Notes: generated by a model not told the origin, from the sequence alone. A stretch of DNA of 64,000 nucleotides from MGIIb-Q1 sp964342465 (GCA_964342465.1 CAYFFQ010000007.1:1-64000); one strand, 5' to 3'; numbered from the stretch's first letter, positions 8,371 through 17,645 are shown. Program-made: numbers and translations.

Positions 8371-9036
8371 ATGAGGAATTCTGTTCAAACAGTCCTTCTC
8401 GGACTGTTGACAATCGCTCTGCTCGCACCAACCTTCGTCGGTGCGAGCAGCCACGGTCTCGACGGCCAAACTGAGAGTGGCTGCAACTGCCACTCAGGAG
8501 GGCCTGACACCGCCGGAGTATCTCTCTTTGGAATCCCTGAAACTTACACCCCGGGGGAGAACTACGAACTCACAGTTTCGCTCTCTGGGGGCCCGCCCCC
8601 TGCCTCTTCTGGGCACATCGGGGGATTCAATCTCAAAGCGACCATCGGAGAATTGAGCGCACCGGCTGGCTCGTCCACGGTTCTCATCACCAAAGAGGGG
8701 GAATCGCGCCACCAGATGGGTGACGAAAACGGACTTCCGGACACTTGGCAAACCACAGGAGAGGCGGTACATACCCACTCGGGGGCGAACCAACGCTCTT
8801 GGCAGGTCATTTGGAAAGCACCAGCACCAGGGCAGGGAAGTGCGAAGTTCACCGTGGCTGGAAATGTAGTTGACGGCGACCACGACACACCCGGCGACTC
8901 ATGGGCTCTCAACTCATATTCTTCAGAGGAGGGTGAGCGTTCGTTCTGGCAACTCATTGAACAGAATTTTGGAATAATCGTAATTTTCGCCAGTGGAATC
9001 GGATTCTATTTCCTTTGGAGATGGATGAAAGATTGA
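8371..9036 (+). CDS. Exported, membrane-anchored protein with CXCH motif (choice-of-anchor V-like)
   Basis: A 221-residue protein with a cleavable-looking signal peptide (about 1-25), a short segment GCNCHSGG soon after the mature start, a beta-rich extracellular domain (about 50-180; TVAGNVVDGDHDTPGDSW near its end) and one C-terminal membrane helix (about 198-216). The domain resembles the choice-of-anchor V family, whose members often carry a heme c site; here the spacing is CXCH, not CXXCH. Metal or heme binding is therefore possible but unproven. The start has GAGGTGG upstream and lies 24 bp after copA, so it is probably co-transcribed and could act in extracytoplasmic copper or electron handling. 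Confidence 0.8.
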   Translation: MRNSVQTVLLGLLTIALLAPTFVGASSHGLDGQTESGCNCHSGGPDTAGVSLFGIPETYTPGENYELTVSLSGGPPPASSGHIGGFNLKATIGELSAPAGSSTVLITKEGESRHQMGDENGLPDTWQTTGEAVHTHSGANQRSWQVIWKAPAPGQGSAKFTVAGNVVDGDHDTPGDSWALNSYSSEEGERSFWQLIEQNFGIIVIFASGIGFYFLWRWMKD

Positions 9037-9239
9037 GTTGACTTTGCCTCACCGCCCCCATCAACCCCCAACCCCCGAATTATCTAACTGAGAGGCGGAG
9101 ATGTGGGTCCATCCTCAATGCACACCCACTATCTCGGGGAGTTCCATTCACTGCTAATGTTCCGCCAGTTCTTCGCCGATGAAGCGCGGGTGTTATTTCC
9201 TTCGTGCGGCGACGAGAGGTGGGGGTGAGATGAGTGGAG

Positions 9240-9503
9240 ATGAGTGAGGACGAATTCGTCACTCAGAGCGGAAGAAGAGGGAGGAAAATCTCATCCCTTC
9301 TGCTCCTCATCTCAATTGCCTGTTTCTCCATGTCACGGATGTTGGTCGATGCGAGGCTTGATGAGGCGATTTCGTTCGCCTGGGCTTCGGTGGGTTTCTC
9401 CCTCGCCGCCCTCACCATGCTGGTCGTGGTGATGCCAATCAGAACCTATCTCAGAAAACGGGGGAAATTGGCCCCTTCCAAGTCCAAATCATCGAAGAGG
9501 TGA
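9240..9503 (+). CDS. Small membrane protein, two helices
   Basis: 87 residues with an acidic/polar start, two hydrophobic helices (about 18-38 and 46-66) and a very basic tail (RKRGKLAPSKSKSSKR), giving a predicted hairpin with both ends inside. ATG 9240 is chosen; an in-frame ATG two codons upstream (9234) is also possible. No family recognised. It follows the copper block at about 200 bp and precedes a repeat array. The hydrophobic pattern and codon use look genuine, but function is unknown. Confidence 0.55.
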   Translation: MSEDEFVTQSGRRGRKISSLLLLISIACFSMSRMLVDARLDEAISFAWASVGFSLAALTMLVVVMPIRTYLRKRGKLAPSKSKSSKR

Positions 9504-9535
9504 AGGCGAGTGGGCGAGAATGTCTACCCTCTCCC

Positions 9536-9795
9536 ACACGAAGGAGGGAATTGCTTCGACGGCGGCCAGTTGAGCGTGGTGGTGAGGCTTTTTCCCACAC
9601 TTAGGAGGGAATTGCTTCGACGGCGGCCAGTTGAGCGTGGTGGTGTGGCCACCTCCCACACGAAGCAGGGAATTGCTTCGACGGCGGCCAGTTGAGCGTG
9701 GTGGTGAGGCTTTTTCCCACACTTAGGAGGGAATTGCTTCGACGGCGGCCAGTTGAGCGTGGTGGTGAGGCCACCTCCCACACGAAGGAGGGAAT
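9536..9795. repeat. 61-bp tandem repeat array with alternating unit types
   Basis: Units begin at 9536, 9597, 9658, 9719 and (partial) 9780, exactly 61 bp apart. Each has GGGAATTGCTTCGACGGCGG. Units 1 and 3 begin ACACGAAG and end in GAGGCTTTTTCCC; units 2 and 4 begin ACACTTAG and end in GGCCACCTCCC, so the array is really a 122-bp dimer repeated twice. The rest of the 9504-9907 interval holds only the upstream region of nadE, with no clear promoter. Confidence 0.95.
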
Positions 9796-9907
9796 CGGGA
9801 GGGATGATGAGAGCCTTACATTCGAGTGGAGTAGAATGACCAATGGCCATGATAGGCGCGCCGCCGCCACTGAAAGTTCAATGGGAGAGAACCCCGCGCC
9901 ATAGCAC

Positions 9908-11641
9908 ATGGGACTCGTCGTCGCCCTCCTCCAACTCAACCCGACGGTCGGGGATTTTGAGGGAAATGCCGAAATGGTTGAGCGCGCTGTCAAACTGGCT
10001 GCGGCGAATGGTGCAAACTTGGCGGTGACCAGCGAATTGGTCATCTCCGGCTATCCACCGCGCGACCTTCTGCTCGACTCCGAGTTCGTCGAACGGTGCG
10101 CACTTAGCGCATCAGATGTCGATACCCCCATTCCGCTGATCATCGGAACTCCATTACCCCCCAAGGGCGAGCGCCACCTCCCAGCCAACGGTTCGATGCG
10201 AATCGTGCCGGGAAGGAAGGCGAAGGTGGCGACTCGCAAACAACTGCTCCCCACCTACGATGTCTTCGACGAACTAAGGTATTTCGAGCCGGACAAGTCA
10301 CCGGGAATACTGCGTCTTTCCGAGGGCCTCTCAATAGGAGTGACAATCTGTGAGGATGCTTGGCAACACGCTGGAGAGGTACCGGCCGACTATGATGCCG
10401 ACCCCATCGAGCAGTTGGCGGCATGGCAGTATCAGGGTGAACCTCTCGCCCTCTCGGTCAATCTATCCTCCTCACCATATCACCTGCACAAGGAAGGGAC
10501 TCGCGGCGAGGTGGTGCGAACAGCGGCGCGGACATTGGGTCATCCCTTCCTTCTCTGCAATCAGGTCGGCGGGAATGATGACCTGATATTCGACGGCCGT
10601 TCTGTTGCTGCCTGGCCGGATGGAAGATTGGTGCAGGCTCCGGCATGGTGCATGGGGGCGCTTCTCATTGACATTGAGGATGATAATGCTACAAGGTGGT
10701 TGCCTTACCCGGATGGAAACTGCTGTGATGAGTGCAACTGTGAAGTGGAATCGGTATCACCTAATCGCGATGCTGACTGCACGCGGAGCGGCGCCGACCT
10801 GTTGGCGGCGATAACCACTGGCCTTGGTGACTACTGTCGCAAATGTGGTATTGAAAGGCTGGTTCTCGGCATGAGTGGCGGCATCGACTCCACCGTCTGC
10901 GCCGCCATCGCCGCCCGCGCATTGGGTGCGAAAAACGTGCTCGGTCTAGCGATGCCATCCCGATATTCCAGCACCAGTTCCCTCAAAGACGCCGAAGCAA
11001 CCGCCGCTGCACTCGGCATGGAACTTCACATCCACTCGATTTCAGACCTGCACACGGCAGCGGAGGCCGAACTGGCTGATGAATTGGAAGGCGGAGACCC
11101 GATTGCCGGCGAAAACATCCAATCCCGACTACGAGGAATGATGGTGATGGCCGCAGCCAACTCACGCCGAGCAATGGCCATCACCACCGGAAACAAATCC
11201 GAATTGGCGATGGGATACTGCACCCTCTATGGTGACATGGTCGGGGGATACGCCCCACTTGGTGACCTCTACAAGACGGAGGTCTACGAGGTTGCGCGCA
11301 CTCTCAACGCACAGGCGGAGATGTACGGGATGTCACCCCCCGTAACCCAAAGCACACTTGAGAAACCACCCTCGGCGGAACTCGCTCCAGACCAGCAAGA
11401 CGAAGACACCTTACCTCCCTACGCCACACTCGATGCCATTCTCCAAGCGGTGATAGAAGAGGGAGCGACCCTCTCCGACCTGATGGCCCGCGGGTATGAC
11501 GGCCAGACCTGTGAGTGGATTCTCTCTCGCCTGCATGCGAACGAACACAAGCGTTGGCAGATGCCGCCAGCCCCCCGTGTCTCCAACCGCGCTTTCGGAC
11601 AGGGGTGGCGGCAACCACTCGCTGCCAAGAAGGGGGCATGA
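9908..11641 (+). CDS. nadE: Glutamine-dependent NAD+ synthetase
   Basis: Makes NAD+ from nicotinate adenine dinucleotide, ATP and glutamine in the cytoplasm. An N-terminal nitrilase-type glutaminase domain (about 1-260) carries the triad E43, K111 (RKQLLPTYDVFDE) and C148 (VTICEDAW). The C-terminal synthetase domain has the ATP pyrophosphatase P-loop SGGIDST at 323-329 and the later TGNKSELA motif. 577 residues is normal for the two-domain enzyme. No partner overlap; flanked by two minisatellites. Many archaea have only the ammonia-dependent short form, so the fused form is worth noting but not unique. Confidence 0.96.
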   Translation: MGLVVALLQLNPTVGDFEGNAEMVERAVKLAAANGANLAVTSELVISGYPPRDLLLDSEFVERCALSASDVDTPIPLIIGTPLPPKGERHLPANGSMRIVPGRKAKVATRKQLLPTYDVFDELRYFEPDKSPGILRLSEGLSIGVTICEDAWQHAGEVPADYDADPIEQLAAWQYQGEPLALSVNLSSSPYHLHKEGTRGEVVRTAARTLGHPFLLCNQVGGNDDLIFDGRSVAAWPDGRLVQAPAWCMGALLIDIEDDNATRWLPYPDGNCCDECNCEVESVSPNRDADCTRSGADLLAAITTGLGDYCRKCGIERLVLGMSGGIDSTVCAAIAARALGAKNVLGLAMPSRYSSTSSLKDAEATAAALGMELHIHSISDLHTAAEAELADELEGGDPIAGENIQSRLRGMMVMAAANSRRAMAITTGNKSELAMGYCTLYGDMVGGYAPLGDLYKTEVYEVARTLNAQAEMYGMSPPVTQSTLEKPPSAELAPDQQDEDTLPPYATLDAILQAVIEEGATLSDLMARGYDGQTCEWILSRLHANEHKRWQMPPAPRVSNRAFGQGWRQPLAAKKGA

Positions 11642-11649
11642 CCCCTCTA

Positions 11650-11846
11650 TTCCCGAAATGTGGCGGGTCAATCATAGGGCTCCAATCGCTCGATTCCCGA
11701 ATTGTGTCGGGTCAATCATAGGGCTCCAATCGCTCGATTCCCGAAATGTGGCAGGGCAGGCATAGGGCTCCAATCGCTCGATTCCCGAAATGTGGCAGGT
11801 CAGGCATAGGGCTCCAATCGCTCGATTCCCGAAATGTGGCGGGTCA
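11650..11846. repeat. 44-bp tandem repeat array, about 4.5 units
   Basis: Units start at 11650, 11694, 11738, 11782 and 11826. Each contains TTCCCGAAATGTGGCGGGTC and GGGCTCCAATCGCTCGA. The segment CCCG-AAATGTGG-CGGG can pair as a short stem. The array fills most of the gap between nadE and the aconitase X gene. Confidence 0.95.
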
Positions 11847-11893
11847 TTCCGTTGTGGGCAGATTGAAGGGGCTCCCCCCCTCGCAATCGATTG

Positions 11894-13645
11894 ATGGAGA
11901 TTCCCACCCCTCTTGATGAGATGCTCGCCGGAGAGATGGGCGAGACTCGACGCAAAGCGGCTCGGCTGGTCGTTGACCTTGCCGCCAGCGCCGGAGCCGG
12001 CTCGTTCATCGAGTGTGACCACGCCCATGTCAGCGGTGTCTCGGTAATCACCGGCGGTCATGGACTCAGACGGTTTCTCGCTGACATCAGCGGAGACGAA
12101 AGAGGAGTTGTCGCCATCCCGACGACCCTGAATTCCGCCGGATGCGACGGAGACAAGTTCGATGAGATGGGGATTGACCACGAGGATTTTTTGAAGTTGC
12201 AGTTCGAAATCATCCTCGCCTATGAGAAAATGGGGATTCAACCGACCCTCTCCTGCACACCTTATGATGCTGGTGAGGACATCTCGGGCTCCGGTTCATG
12301 GGCGGAATCCAACGCGGTCTGTTTCTCCAATTCCTACACTCCACTCATCACCAACCGTGAATCCGGCCTCTCAGCCCTCGCCACCGCGCTCACCGGATAT
12401 GCGCCACTATGGGGGCTGCACTTGGAGGAGAACAGGTGTCCGAACATACTCGTGAGAGTCACCGCGAGCATGGATGACCTTTGTGACTGGAGTGTTCTCG
12501 GTGATTGGATTGGCAAGCAGGTGAAATCCGACTGGTATCTTCCTTGGGGGCCGATGCCGCGCATCGTCGGACTTCCAGAATGGGCCTCTTTCGAGATGCG
12601 CAAGGCTCTCACCGCGGCAGCCGCCAACTACGGCTGCCCGATGCTGTGGGCCGACGGCCATACATCTGACCCACCGGTGGTGGAATCATACGAAGGTGAA
12701 CTGCTGTTCAGCGATGCAGAACTCGCCGCTCGCTACGAGGAACTAGCACCCCGCGGCGAGGTGGACCTCGTCGTCATCGGCTGCCCTCAGGCGAGCCTCG
12801 GAGAGATTCGGGCCACAGCGGCTGCAGTCCGAACCCACATGGAATTGGGTCACACCATTCCCAACAGACGACTTTGGCTGTTCACCAGCGGCCACAACCT
12901 GCGTCTCGCCGAAGCCGACGGCACATTGGATATTCTCGAAGAGGCGGGAGCATTGGTGCTGAAGGACACCTGCCCTGAAGTGACACCCTACAATCGCTCC
13001 CGCTACAATCACCTGCTGACAAATTCACTGAAAGCAGAGCATTACCTAACGAGTGGACTCAACAGAATGCCCACCTCAGTAGCACCGATTAAGCGTTGTG
13101 TGGATATCGCCTTCGATGCGAGTCTCGTCGCTGGGCCACGCCCCAAGTTGGCAGACCGTTCACCCGAACCACACACCACCAACAAGACCCACCGAGAGGG
13201 AGAGTGTGTAGTGGAGGGGAAGAGCATCCCCAGTCAGGAGAGTTGGACCGTTTCAGGGAGAGCGTTGGTCAGTGATGCGCCAATCACCTACCTCGGCTAT
13301 GTCAATCGCGACAGCGGAGTCATAGAGGAGGCGGGACACCCGCTCGACGGTTGCGCCATCGAGGATACCATTCTCATCTATCCCAAGGGGTCGGGTTCTA
13401 CCGTCGCCCCATTCGTGTTGATGGGACTCATCTATACAGGAAGGGGGCCGAAGGCCATCGTCAACCGAGATGTCTGTCCTCTGACCCTTCCCGCCGCCTC
13501 CCTGCTCGGCCTACCCTACGCGCACGGCTTCGAATTCGACCCCTGCATGGCTGTCAACAGCGGCGACGAAGTCGAAATGACGCTGGTTGATGGCGTCGTC
13601 AGACTGACCGTCACAAAAAGAGGAGAGCGGGTGGCAGAGTCTTGA
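11894..13645 (+). CDS. Aconitase X, large (DUF521) and swivelling (DUF126) domains fused
   Basis: The first about 415 residues match the aconitase X catalytic subunit (VSGVSVITGGHG, TLNSAGCDGD, CTPYDAGED, SNAVCFSNS, with conserved Cys that bind Fe-S; KDTCPEVTPYN). The last about 130 form the swivelling domain with the PKGSGST loop. In archaea the two parts are usually separate and act as phosphomevalonate dehydratase in the modified mevalonate pathway for isoprenoid lipids; in bacteria and fungi fused forms handle hydroxyproline metabolites. The archaeal context favours the mevalonate role, as inference. ATG 11894 is preferred over the preceding TTG; no Shine-Dalgarno, so possibly leaderless. 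Confidence 0.9.
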   Translation: MEIPTPLDEMLAGEMGETRRKAARLVVDLAASAGAGSFIECDHAHVSGVSVITGGHGLRRFLADISGDERGVVAIPTTLNSAGCDGDKFDEMGIDHEDFLKLQFEIILAYEKMGIQPTLSCTPYDAGEDISGSGSWAESNAVCFSNSYTPLITNRESGLSALATALTGYAPLWGLHLEENRCPNILVRVTASMDDLCDWSVLGDWIGKQVKSDWYLPWGPMPRIVGLPEWASFEMRKALTAAAANYGCPMLWADGHTSDPPVVESYEGELLFSDAELAARYEELAPRGEVDLVVIGCPQASLGEIRATAAAVRTHMELGHTIPNRRLWLFTSGHNLRLAEADGTLDILEEAGALVLKDTCPEVTPYNRSRYNHLLTNSLKAEHYLTSGLNRMPTSVAPIKRCVDIAFDASLVAGPRPKLADRSPEPHTTNKTHREGECVVEGKSIPSQESWTVSGRALVSDAPITYLGYVNRDSGVIEEAGHPLDGCAIEDTILIYPKGSGSTVAPFVLMGLIYTGRGPKAIVNRDVCPLTLPAASLLGLPYAHGFEFDPCMAVNSGDEVEMTLVDGVVRLTVTKRGERVAES

Positions 13646-13672
13646 TGACGAAGGGAACAGTCGTAAGGGAGT

Positions 13673-13828
13673 TCATTCCGACAAATCCTTCACCGGCCAG
13701 ACGTGTTGGATGTAGCAGTTGGTGCAAGCCTCGGTAATCATTCTGTCTAGATATGGCAGAGGACGATGCCAAACCTCCAAGGTCTTCGACTCGCCACAGA
13801 TGGGACAATCGCCGTTCATGTTCGCCAT
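13673..13828 (-). CDS. Tiny zinc-ribbon protein, 51 aa
   Basis: A 51-residue ORF not found by length filters. It reads MANMNGDCPICGESK at the start and has a second pair, CTNC, at 35-38, giving CX2C-X23-CX2C, a complete zinc ribbon. The intervening WHRPLPYLDRM and the tail QHVWPVKDLSE look like real protein. It is convergent with the aconitase X gene (27 bp between stops). A longer 81-codon frame covers the same bases but encodes nothing sensible. Function unknown; such proteins often bind RNA or partner proteins. Confidence 0.65.
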   Translation of the reverse strand: MANMNGDCPICGESKTLEVWHRPLPYLDRMITEACTNCYIQHVWPVKDLSE

Positions 13829-13860
13829 GCAGGGGGCGTGAGAAGAAGCCTATCAACTTG

Positions 13861-14010
13861 TGTGCGCTTATTTCCCCGCTTGATTTCTCATAGACAAGCG
13901 GCGGCGGACCGCGACTCCCGACCCACCTCTGTGCGTTTATTTCCCCGCTTGATTTCTCATAGACAAGCGGCGGCGGGCCGCGACTCCCGACCCACCTCTG
14001 TGCGCTTCTT
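13861..14010. repeat. 69-bp tandem repeat array, just over 2 units
   Basis: Units begin at 13861, 13930 and (partial) 13999. Each contains the inverted repeat CCGCTTG-12 nt-CAAGCGG, able to form a 7-bp stem. The array occupies the upstream region of the epimerase gene and of the tiny zinc gene, which are divergent; the remaining bases to 14131 show no clear promoter. Confidence 0.92.
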
Positions 14011-14131
14011 TCGCCACTCGATTTTCACCGTGTGAGACTCACCACTTCTCCTGTTCCGGTTGTCTGACCGTGTGCGACCTCTCCGACTCTCGTCGCCAAA
14101 GGGCAATACGCTACCCCCTCATCCGCCACCC

Positions 14132-15109
14132 ATGCGGTGCATCGTGACAGGTGGTGGGGGGTTCCTTGGAAGCCACCTTTCCGAAGCTCTGTTAGCGCGC
14201 GGACACTCCGTCGCCATCGTTGACAATCTGTTCCGTGGCCGCAAAGCCAACATGAACGACTTCAAAACGATGCCTGATTTCACATTCATTCTCGGTGACT
14301 GCTCCGACATCAACATGATGGAGAAGGCTGAAGAAAAACTCGGCGGCGTCGACATCATCTATCATCTCGCCGCCATCAACGGCACCAAATACTTCGACGA
14401 ACGTGCTGACCTCGTCATCGATGTCAACATGAGAACAACCAGCCTCGTGGTCAAATTCGCCACTGACAGAGGGGCGAGGCTGGTCTTCACCAGCAGTCCG
14501 GAAGCATTCGGACTACAGTCAGAAATGCCCCTTTCTGAACACACGGAGTCGCTTTTCTCCAGCCCCCATGAACATTTCAGACACTCTTATGGTGGAAGCA
14601 AGTATCTCGGGGAGATTCTCGTCAGATACGCAGTACGGGAGAGGGGATTGGACGGGCGAATCATCAGACCGTTCAACGGTTACGGGCCGCGGCTCAAGGG
14701 GGACAACTATGGACAGGTGACCTCAATTTTCCTCCATCAGTGTCTTGACGAACAGAACATCACTCTGCACAAAGATGGCAGCCAAACCCGCTGCTTCACA
14801 TGGTATCAAGACATCATCGATGCAATGATTCTGGTGGGTGAGTTGGACGAGGGTGTGGATGGCTCTTCGCTGAAGGGGGGGTCATTCAATGTCGGCTCGA
14901 CGGATGAGGTGACCATCAGGAGGGTCGCCGAATTGGCAATCGAAGTCAGCGGGGCTGAAATCGAAATCGTCGAGACGGAGGGGCATCCTGGAGATTCGGG
15001 GCGGCGCATCCCAGACATCACCGCCGCCCAGCAGAGTCTCGGCTGGTCGCCGACGATAGGAATAGAGGAGGGGATGCGCCGCTGCTGGGACTGGATTCAA
15101 TTCAGATGA
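14132..15109 (+). CDS. NAD-dependent epimerase/dehydratase (extended SDR)
   Basis: Nucleotide-sugar modifying enzyme of the UDP-glucose 4-epimerase / dTDP-glucose dehydratase superfamily. Rossmann glycine motif GGGGFLGSHLSE stands right after the start, FTSSPEAFG and the catalytic YGGSK follow, and PFNGYGPR and PDITAAQQSLGW are typical later motifs. ATG 14132 gives a start (MRCIVTGGGG) that fits the family; the frame is open 24 codons further upstream without family similarity. Exact sugar unknown. It stands alone here, but a second epimerase and two glycosyltransferases lie at 34.7-39 kb. Confidence 0.9.
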   Translation: MRCIVTGGGGFLGSHLSEALLARGHSVAIVDNLFRGRKANMNDFKTMPDFTFILGDCSDINMMEKAEEKLGGVDIIYHLAAINGTKYFDERADLVIDVNMRTTSLVVKFATDRGARLVFTSSPEAFGLQSEMPLSEHTESLFSSPHEHFRHSYGGSKYLGEILVRYAVRERGLDGRIIRPFNGYGPRLKGDNYGQVTSIFLHQCLDEQNITLHKDGSQTRCFTWYQDIIDAMILVGELDEGVDGSSLKGGSFNVGSTDEVTIRRVAELAIEVSGAEIEIVETEGHPGDSGRRIPDITAAQQSLGWSPTIGIEEGMRRCWDWIQFR

Positions 15110-15367
15110 TTACCCAATCCTACACTCCTTTTGGACAGTTCTCCACCACCAAGTCCGAAAAAAGGAACCTTCGGGCGGTTTCACGCAGGTAGAGAGAACG
15201 AGCGACTCACCCCCCCAACAATCGACTTGAGAAAAATGTGGCCGACTTAAAAGAGGATGAATCACTTCCAATCGGGTTGACGGGCGTGAAGTAGCCGCAC
15301 TGTCGGAACAGCACCCTTAGCCGTAATAACCCTCTATTCCCACAATTTCATCCGGCTATTCAGTTAT

Positions 15368-16741
15368 ATGCCGCTTGATAACTCGGCAGAAGCGATGGTA
15401 AGGCCTCAGAAGGAATCCTACAATTGGGCTGCCGGCTCATACCTCGACCTGTTCATCGTCTCAGCATTTACTCAGGTGCTCTTCGCCATCGCCCTCTATT
15501 GGGTCTTTTTCCGCGATGCTGACCTGTACAATCACGCAGACTCTGCGGCCTCGTTCCTGAACACCAACTACCCCCTCCTCGCCATCGGCACACTCTCAAT
15601 GGTTGGCTGGATGATGGCTCTGTTGATGGGAATCGGCTTTGACCGACTGCCTCTGGATTATCAAACTGCACCCTTTGACAAATCGACCATTTCCACAGTC
15701 GCTACGCTCAATATAATCGGTCAAGTATTCATTTTCGCAGGATTAGTCTCAGGCAGTTTCGACCTGCTCAAACAACTCGGAATGATGGGTGGTGCGGTTC
15801 TCGGCCTGCAACTCATTCTCATCGGCCCGATCGGATGGAAGGCCGCAAGAGGGAGGGGAGCAAGCCCTGACGAAAAAGTGGGGTTGTGGGTAGTAGGGAT
15901 TCTCATCTCTCTTCCCTTAATGGGAATGATGACGATTCTCGTCTGGCTGCTCGCTGAGTTCAATTGGTTTTACAACATCTTCTGGGCGATTTTTCTAGAC
16001 GGCTTCTGGCTGATGGCCGCTTTTGCTCTCATTTTGTCTCATTTCCAGCAGCGTCTGGGTTGGCACCTCATGGATGCGGATGTCATCCGCAAGTCATTTC
16101 AGGTCTTCGTCACTCTCTCATTGGCACATTTCCTGCTCGAATATCTCTATCAAGTGGGAGTGATTCAGGACAGCGCCGTTCAGGCGAGCATCTCTGCCCC
16201 CATTCTTTGGGTTTTCTTCGTCTCAAGACCTGACAGAATCTGGAAGAACGTCCTTGCGAAACGAAGATGCAGCGCCCAAATCCTTTCCAGCCATTCGTGG
16301 CTTCTCGCCACTGCGGCCATCGGCATCTATGAGGCATTCTACATCGACAACACAGATATGTTCTTCACTCGGTTGATGTTGATTTTCGGTGTCATCGGAA
16401 TGGCTGTTTGGGGGTTTTCAGTGCAACTCCACGAAGACCACCTCCACATACCCAATCACGAGAGAGAGGAGAGGTGGATAAATGTGACAATGTCCATGGT
16501 GGTGATGTTCGGATCCATCTATCTCGCTCTCGACCATGGGGGAACTGTCGATTGGCTCAATCTGGATGCAGTGACTCTTTTGACGGTGTTTGGGATTTTC
16601 ATCGCCGGTGTGGAATTTCTCGTGTGGTTGGTCAGCAACAACATCTCGGGTCAGAAGGATTGGTACAGGATACCGATGTACCACGGCTCACTCGATGAAA
16701 CTGAGGAGGAAGACCCCTACTTCCCCAATTCAGACGAGTGA
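15368..16741 (+). CDS. Multi-pass membrane protein of unknown function
   Basis: 457 residues with about 12 hydrophobic helices spread over the whole length and a hydrophilic acidic tail (TEEEDPYFPNSDE). Scattered His and acidic residues sit near helix ends (QLHEDHLHIPNHEREERW at about 356-373), which could bind a metal or cofactor, but no known motif is present. ATG 15368 lacks a Shine-Dalgarno motif. A TATA-like ACTTAAAAG at about 15246 could be its promoter, with a leader of roughly 100 nt. I do not recognise the family; overall it resembles lineage-specific transport or oxidase-like membrane proteins. Confidence 0.8.
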   Translation: MPLDNSAEAMVRPQKESYNWAAGSYLDLFIVSAFTQVLFAIALYWVFFRDADLYNHADSAASFLNTNYPLLAIGTLSMVGWMMALLMGIGFDRLPLDYQTAPFDKSTISTVATLNIIGQVFIFAGLVSGSFDLLKQLGMMGGAVLGLQLILIGPIGWKAARGRGASPDEKVGLWVVGILISLPLMGMMTILVWLLAEFNWFYNIFWAIFLDGFWLMAAFALILSHFQQRLGWHLMDADVIRKSFQVFVTLSLAHFLLEYLYQVGVIQDSAVQASISAPILWVFFVSRPDRIWKNVLAKRRCSAQILSSHSWLLATAAIGIYEAFYIDNTDMFFTRLMLIFGVIGMAVWGFSVQLHEDHLHIPNHEREERWINVTMSMVVMFGSIYLALDHGGTVDWLNLDAVTLLTVFGIFIAGVEFLVWLVSNNISGQKDWYRIPMYHGSLDETEEEDPYFPNSDE

Positions 16742-16856
16742 AGCAAACTCCGCAATGTCGAGAGCAAGAGAACCGACTTCGGGCAGGCCGCATGATGCGA
16801 GAACCGAGCGACACTGCCCGTTTGGTGAGCAGTTCGTCAGGTTGGAGATGGCAGCA

Positions 16857-17579
16857 TCACTGAATTGCGAACTTGCTCGACGACTTATCCCAGTAGTATG
16901 GGCGATAGCCGAGGATGTGGTTTGTATGCCTCATCTTGACCACTGCAATCTTCCGATTGACCGAGTCGCCCTCTCTGTCCATCGTCAGATGAACGACACC
17001 ATCCGATAGATAATCCTCAATTCCGAACTCGCCATACTGATTCTTCGCCTCACCCATCATCTCACAGATGATGAGGCCTGTGAGCCCCATGCGGCGAATC
17101 GCCTCGAAGAAGCGGAAGACCTCATCACGCGGGTTGTCCATCTTGGTAAGAGTGAAAAACGCTCCGAGACTGTCGAAGACGACAACTTCGAAGCCGATGC
17201 TGTCTCGGTAGTTGGCGAGTTGTTTGATCAACTGGCCCATCCAATCCACACTCTCAGTCATCCCTTGAGAATCGAGTTGCACTCGTAGGTCAGCAAGGTC
17301 GATGATGGCAATCCTTGAGCGCACCCGCGGGTCTTGCACATCCATCCCCATGCCGGCCATGTGACTGGCGAGGCTATCCTTGCCCTGTTCGAGAGTTACG
17401 TAGATCCCACTGGTCTTGCCCTCCAACACAGCGTTGTATAGCATGGAGAATCCGAGGCTTGACTTCATGGAGCCTGAAACTCCAGCGAGCAGAACGATGT
17501 GGCCCTTGGGGATGCCACCCTGCATCTTATCATCAAGGCCAACTATGTATGTGGGAATCCTCTCTTTCGCTCCGTTCAT
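16857..17579 (-). CDS. KaiC/RecA-like ATPase, single domain
   Basis: One KaiC-type RecA fold of 240 residues. It begins MNGAKERIPTYIVGLDDKMQ and has the GIPKGHIVLLAG lead-in, a modified Walker A GVSGSMKSS (Met where Gly-Lys is usually preceded by Gly or Thr), a Walker B-like VVVFDSLG and the usual strand pattern to the C-terminus. Archaea carry many such proteins with signalling or DNA-related roles; no specific function can be assigned. The start at ATG 17579 (GGTGGAG upstream) is preferred to a longer frame beginning at 17666. It is divergent from maf with 66 bp between starts. Confidence 0.85.
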   Translation of the reverse strand: MNGAKERIPTYIVGLDDKMQGGIPKGHIVLLAGVSGSMKSSLGFSMLYNAVLEGKTSGIYVTLEQGKDSLASHMAGMGMDVQDPRVRSRIAIIDLADLRVQLDSQGMTESVDWMGQLIKQLANYRDSIGFEVVVFDSLGAFFTLTKMDNPRDEVFRFFEAIRRMGLTGLIICEMMGEAKNQYGEFGIEDYLSDGVVHLTMDREGDSVNRKIAVVKMRHTNHILGYRPYYWDKSSSKFAIQ

Positions 17580-17645
17580 ACGGCAACTCCACCCCCCCCG
17601 ACAATGCTTCGCATGATAAACGCGTTCCCCCTCCCGTGTGGTAGG

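Noticed and set aside
13611..13856. 81-codon minus-strand ORF
   Set aside because: It covers the same bases as the 51-residue zinc-ribbon ORF in another frame and has no recognisable features.
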